Assembly (NCBI GenBank): GCA_002408385.1
Contig: DHSB01000193.1
Span: 1-7,049, forward strand
Length of the DNA stretch: 7,049 nucleotides
Direction of reading: 5' to 3'
Source: Myxococcales bacterium UBA5297
Lineage (GTDB): Bacteria; Myxococcota; Myxococcia; Myxococcales; UBA5297
Of the stretch, positions 6,177 through 7,049 are shown piece after piece. Below the pieces are notes generated by a model. The model was not told the origin of the DNA. It did no database searches and saw only the letters and a list, made by a program, of their open reading frames with translations. The translations under genes were made by a program, and so were the position numbers. Numbering within the stretch: position 1 is the stretch's first letter; every line of letters starts with the position of its first letter.

Positions 6177-6228
6177 ACGAGGCCGCAGATGGCGGTGCGA
6201 ACTGTCACCTTTCCGACAACACATCTGC
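6171..6228 (+). other. Two further hairpins in the leader of the downstream gene
   Basis: GCGGCC-ACGA-GGCCGC (6171-6186) is a six-pair stem with a four-base loop, directly abutting the 6134-6172 hairpin. Next, GCAGATG (6185-6191) pairs with CATCTGC (6222-6228) across a 30-base loop that contains the partial array arm. Neighbouring stems overlap by two bases at each junction. Whether this DNA is transcribed as part of the downstream gene's leader is unknown. Confidence 0.45.
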
Positions 6229-6299
6229 CCATTTGGGGTGGTGTATTGCCTGCCGCATCTCGTTCGGGCTATTCGAGCCTTTGGAGTCCAACCCATTGG

Positions 6300-6315
6300 C
6301 AGCCCCTTCGGGCTG
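6300..6315 (+). promoter_or_regulatory. Hairpin directly against the Shine-Dalgarno of the 6328 gene
   Basis: CAGCCC (6300-6305) pairs with GGGCTG (6310-6315) around loop CTTC, and the next base begins GGAGGAGG. If transcribed, the folded stem would stand immediately upstream of the ribosome site, which could hold it open or hinder 30S binding. TTGGAGTCCAA at 6281-6291 is a separate small palindrome just before it. Confidence 0.4.
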
Positions 6316-6323
6316 GGAGGAGG
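6316..6323 (+). promoter_or_regulatory. Strong Shine-Dalgarno that fixes a GTG start
   Basis: GGAGGAGG is followed by AAAC and then GTG 6328. The central GGAGG is seven bases from the start, close to ideal. No comparable site precedes the upstream in-frame ATG at 6142 (which lies inside the palindromic array) or the ATG at 6352. Confidence 0.85.
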
Positions 6324-6327
6324 AAAC

Positions 6328-7008
6328 GTGGCGTACGCAATCAACAAGAACATGCCGCTCACCGGTCTTCGCTGGTACACGGTGCGAGTCATCGCGGGCC
6401 TCGAGGCATCCGGCTTCAGCGACCTCGTCGACACCTGGCGCGCACAGCGCGACGCGCTCGCGACCGCGCTGGCCGCGCACAGCGCCGACGAGGATAACGA
6501 GGAGATCACCTCGGCGCGGGTGCGCGTCTGCGACGCGGCCTGGGACGAGTCGGTCGCCGCCCTCTCTCAGAAGGCGCTCTTCCTCGCAGGCGGCGACACC
6601 AAGGCCGCGCCCTACTCGACACTCTTCGGCACGACCAAGGCGAGGACGCTCCAGGGACTCGGCCCCGCGAAGGCGACCATCGCAGGAGACGCCCTGCTCT
6701 CGAAGATGACCGCGCTCAACCTGCCTGAGCTCACCGCGCAGGCCCAGGACCTCGGAGCGAAGAACGCCTCCCTGAGGGTCGCCGAGGCCGCCGACGCCGA
6801 GGCTGAGCTCAAGCTCGCTTCGCATTCGATCGAGCGCGTCAGGCTCATCCGCCAGGTCGAGACCCTGGTGGCCGAGACCGAGGCGAGGATCCTCATGGCC
6901 CAGCCCGGGCGCGCCGAGATGGTGCGCGCCATCCTCAACCCGAACAAGACGCGCCGCCCCTCGCGCAAGGACGAGTCGACCGAGAGCGTCGAGTCGCCCG
7001 AAGGCTAG
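6328..7008 (+). CDS. Unrecognised mainly alpha-helical protein, GTG start
   Basis: A 226-aa protein of unknown function that I cannot assign to a family. It opens MAYAINKNMPLTGLRWYTV. Two long Ala/Leu/Glu-rich helical stretches (about 31-84 and 130-190) flank a Gly/Pro-containing linker (about 86-125), suggesting a helical hairpin or antiparallel coiled coil. Near the end PGRAEMVRAILNP (193-205) looks like a short terminal helix, followed by a hydrophilic, probably disordered tail rich in Arg, Ser and Glu. There is no signal peptide, membrane segment or Cys/His metal site, so it is probably cytosolic, structural or a binding partner. The start is GTG 6328, because of the Shine-Dalgarno just before it. 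An ATG at 6142 in the same frame would add 62 residues of Arg/Pro-rich sequence read from the palindromic repeat, so it is rejected. The gene stands alone: nothing follows it within the 41 bases left. Confidence 0.78.
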   Translation: MAYAINKNMPLTGLRWYTVRVIAGLEASGFSDLVDTWRAQRDALATALAAHSADEDNEEITSARVRVCDAAWDESVAALSQKALFLAGGDTKAAPYSTLFGTTKARTLQGLGPAKATIAGDALLSKMTALNLPELTAQAQDLGAKNASLRVAEAADAEAELKLASHSIERVRLIRQVETLVAETEARILMAQPGRAEMVRAILNPNKTRRPSRKDESTESVESPEG

Positions 7009-7049
7009 CGTTCCCACGGCCGCGGCGGGGCGGGGGCCCCCCCCCCCCC
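7009..7049. other. GC-only tail ending in 13 C
   Basis: After the stop at 7008 the sequence is nearly all G and C: GGCGGGGCGGGGG followed by 13 C at 7037-7049. The G and C runs are self-complementary, which stops polymerases and often ends assemblies. It may be a true terminator-like fold-back, but it lacks a T-run and is more likely the point where the contig broke. Confidence 0.5.

Noticed and set aside
6246..6275. Sigma-70-like promoter TTGCCT with TATTCG near the helical gene
   Set aside because: Only four and three of six positions match, which is not better than chance.
6142..6327. In-frame upstream extension of the helical protein from ATG 6142
   Set aside because: It would translate the hairpin array and lacks a ribosome site, whereas GTG 6328 has GGAGGAGG at ideal distance.
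6108..6509. A 133-codon minus-strand frame through the palindromic repeats
   Set aside because: Its repetitive RGGVTGR-like end is just the palindrome read as protein, and the rest is antisense to the 6328 gene.

Overview
This is a GC-rich (roughly 70%) bacterial segment carrying five protein genes. A Hanks-type Ser/Thr kinase fused to a PilZ-like domain, an error-prone DNA polymerase DnaE2/ImuC, and a candidate operator resembling the Myxococcus LexA motif all suggest Myxococcota (former Deltaproteobacteria). No rRNA or single-copy marker is present, so this placement is an inference.

Layout. Positions 1-1383 (minus) hold the kinase, whose 3' end lies outside the window. A 268-bp divergent intergenic region (1384-1651) contains the kinase ribosome binding site, a weak sigma-54-like element and a LexA-like inverted repeat. 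Positions 1652-4771 (plus) hold an intact dnaE2 with neither imuA nor imuB beside it. Fourteen bases later, and convergent, lie two tandem coiled-coil genes on the minus strand (4786-5205 and 5258-5665). They arose by duplication of a ~450-bp unit, and their ends are nearly identical while their heptad cores have diverged. Positions 5666-6327 have no convincing gene. They hold a degenerate array of 42-bp palindromic repeats (5965-6176) followed by a series of hairpins. Positions 6328-7008 (plus) encode an unrecognised 226-aa mainly helical protein that starts at GTG behind a very strong Shine-Dalgarno sequence. The window ends in a run of 13 C.

How the parts may work together. dnaE2 looks like a damage-inducible translesion polymerase with its own SOS-type operator. 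The kinase is a cytosolic signalling protein of unknown input. The coiled-coil pair is probably one small operon, transcribed in the order 5665 to 4786. Nothing in the sequence ties the helical protein to the rest. The least explained parts are the coiled-coil duplication and the palindromic array with its structured leader. I see no CRISPR array, insertion sequence, tRNA or phage gene.
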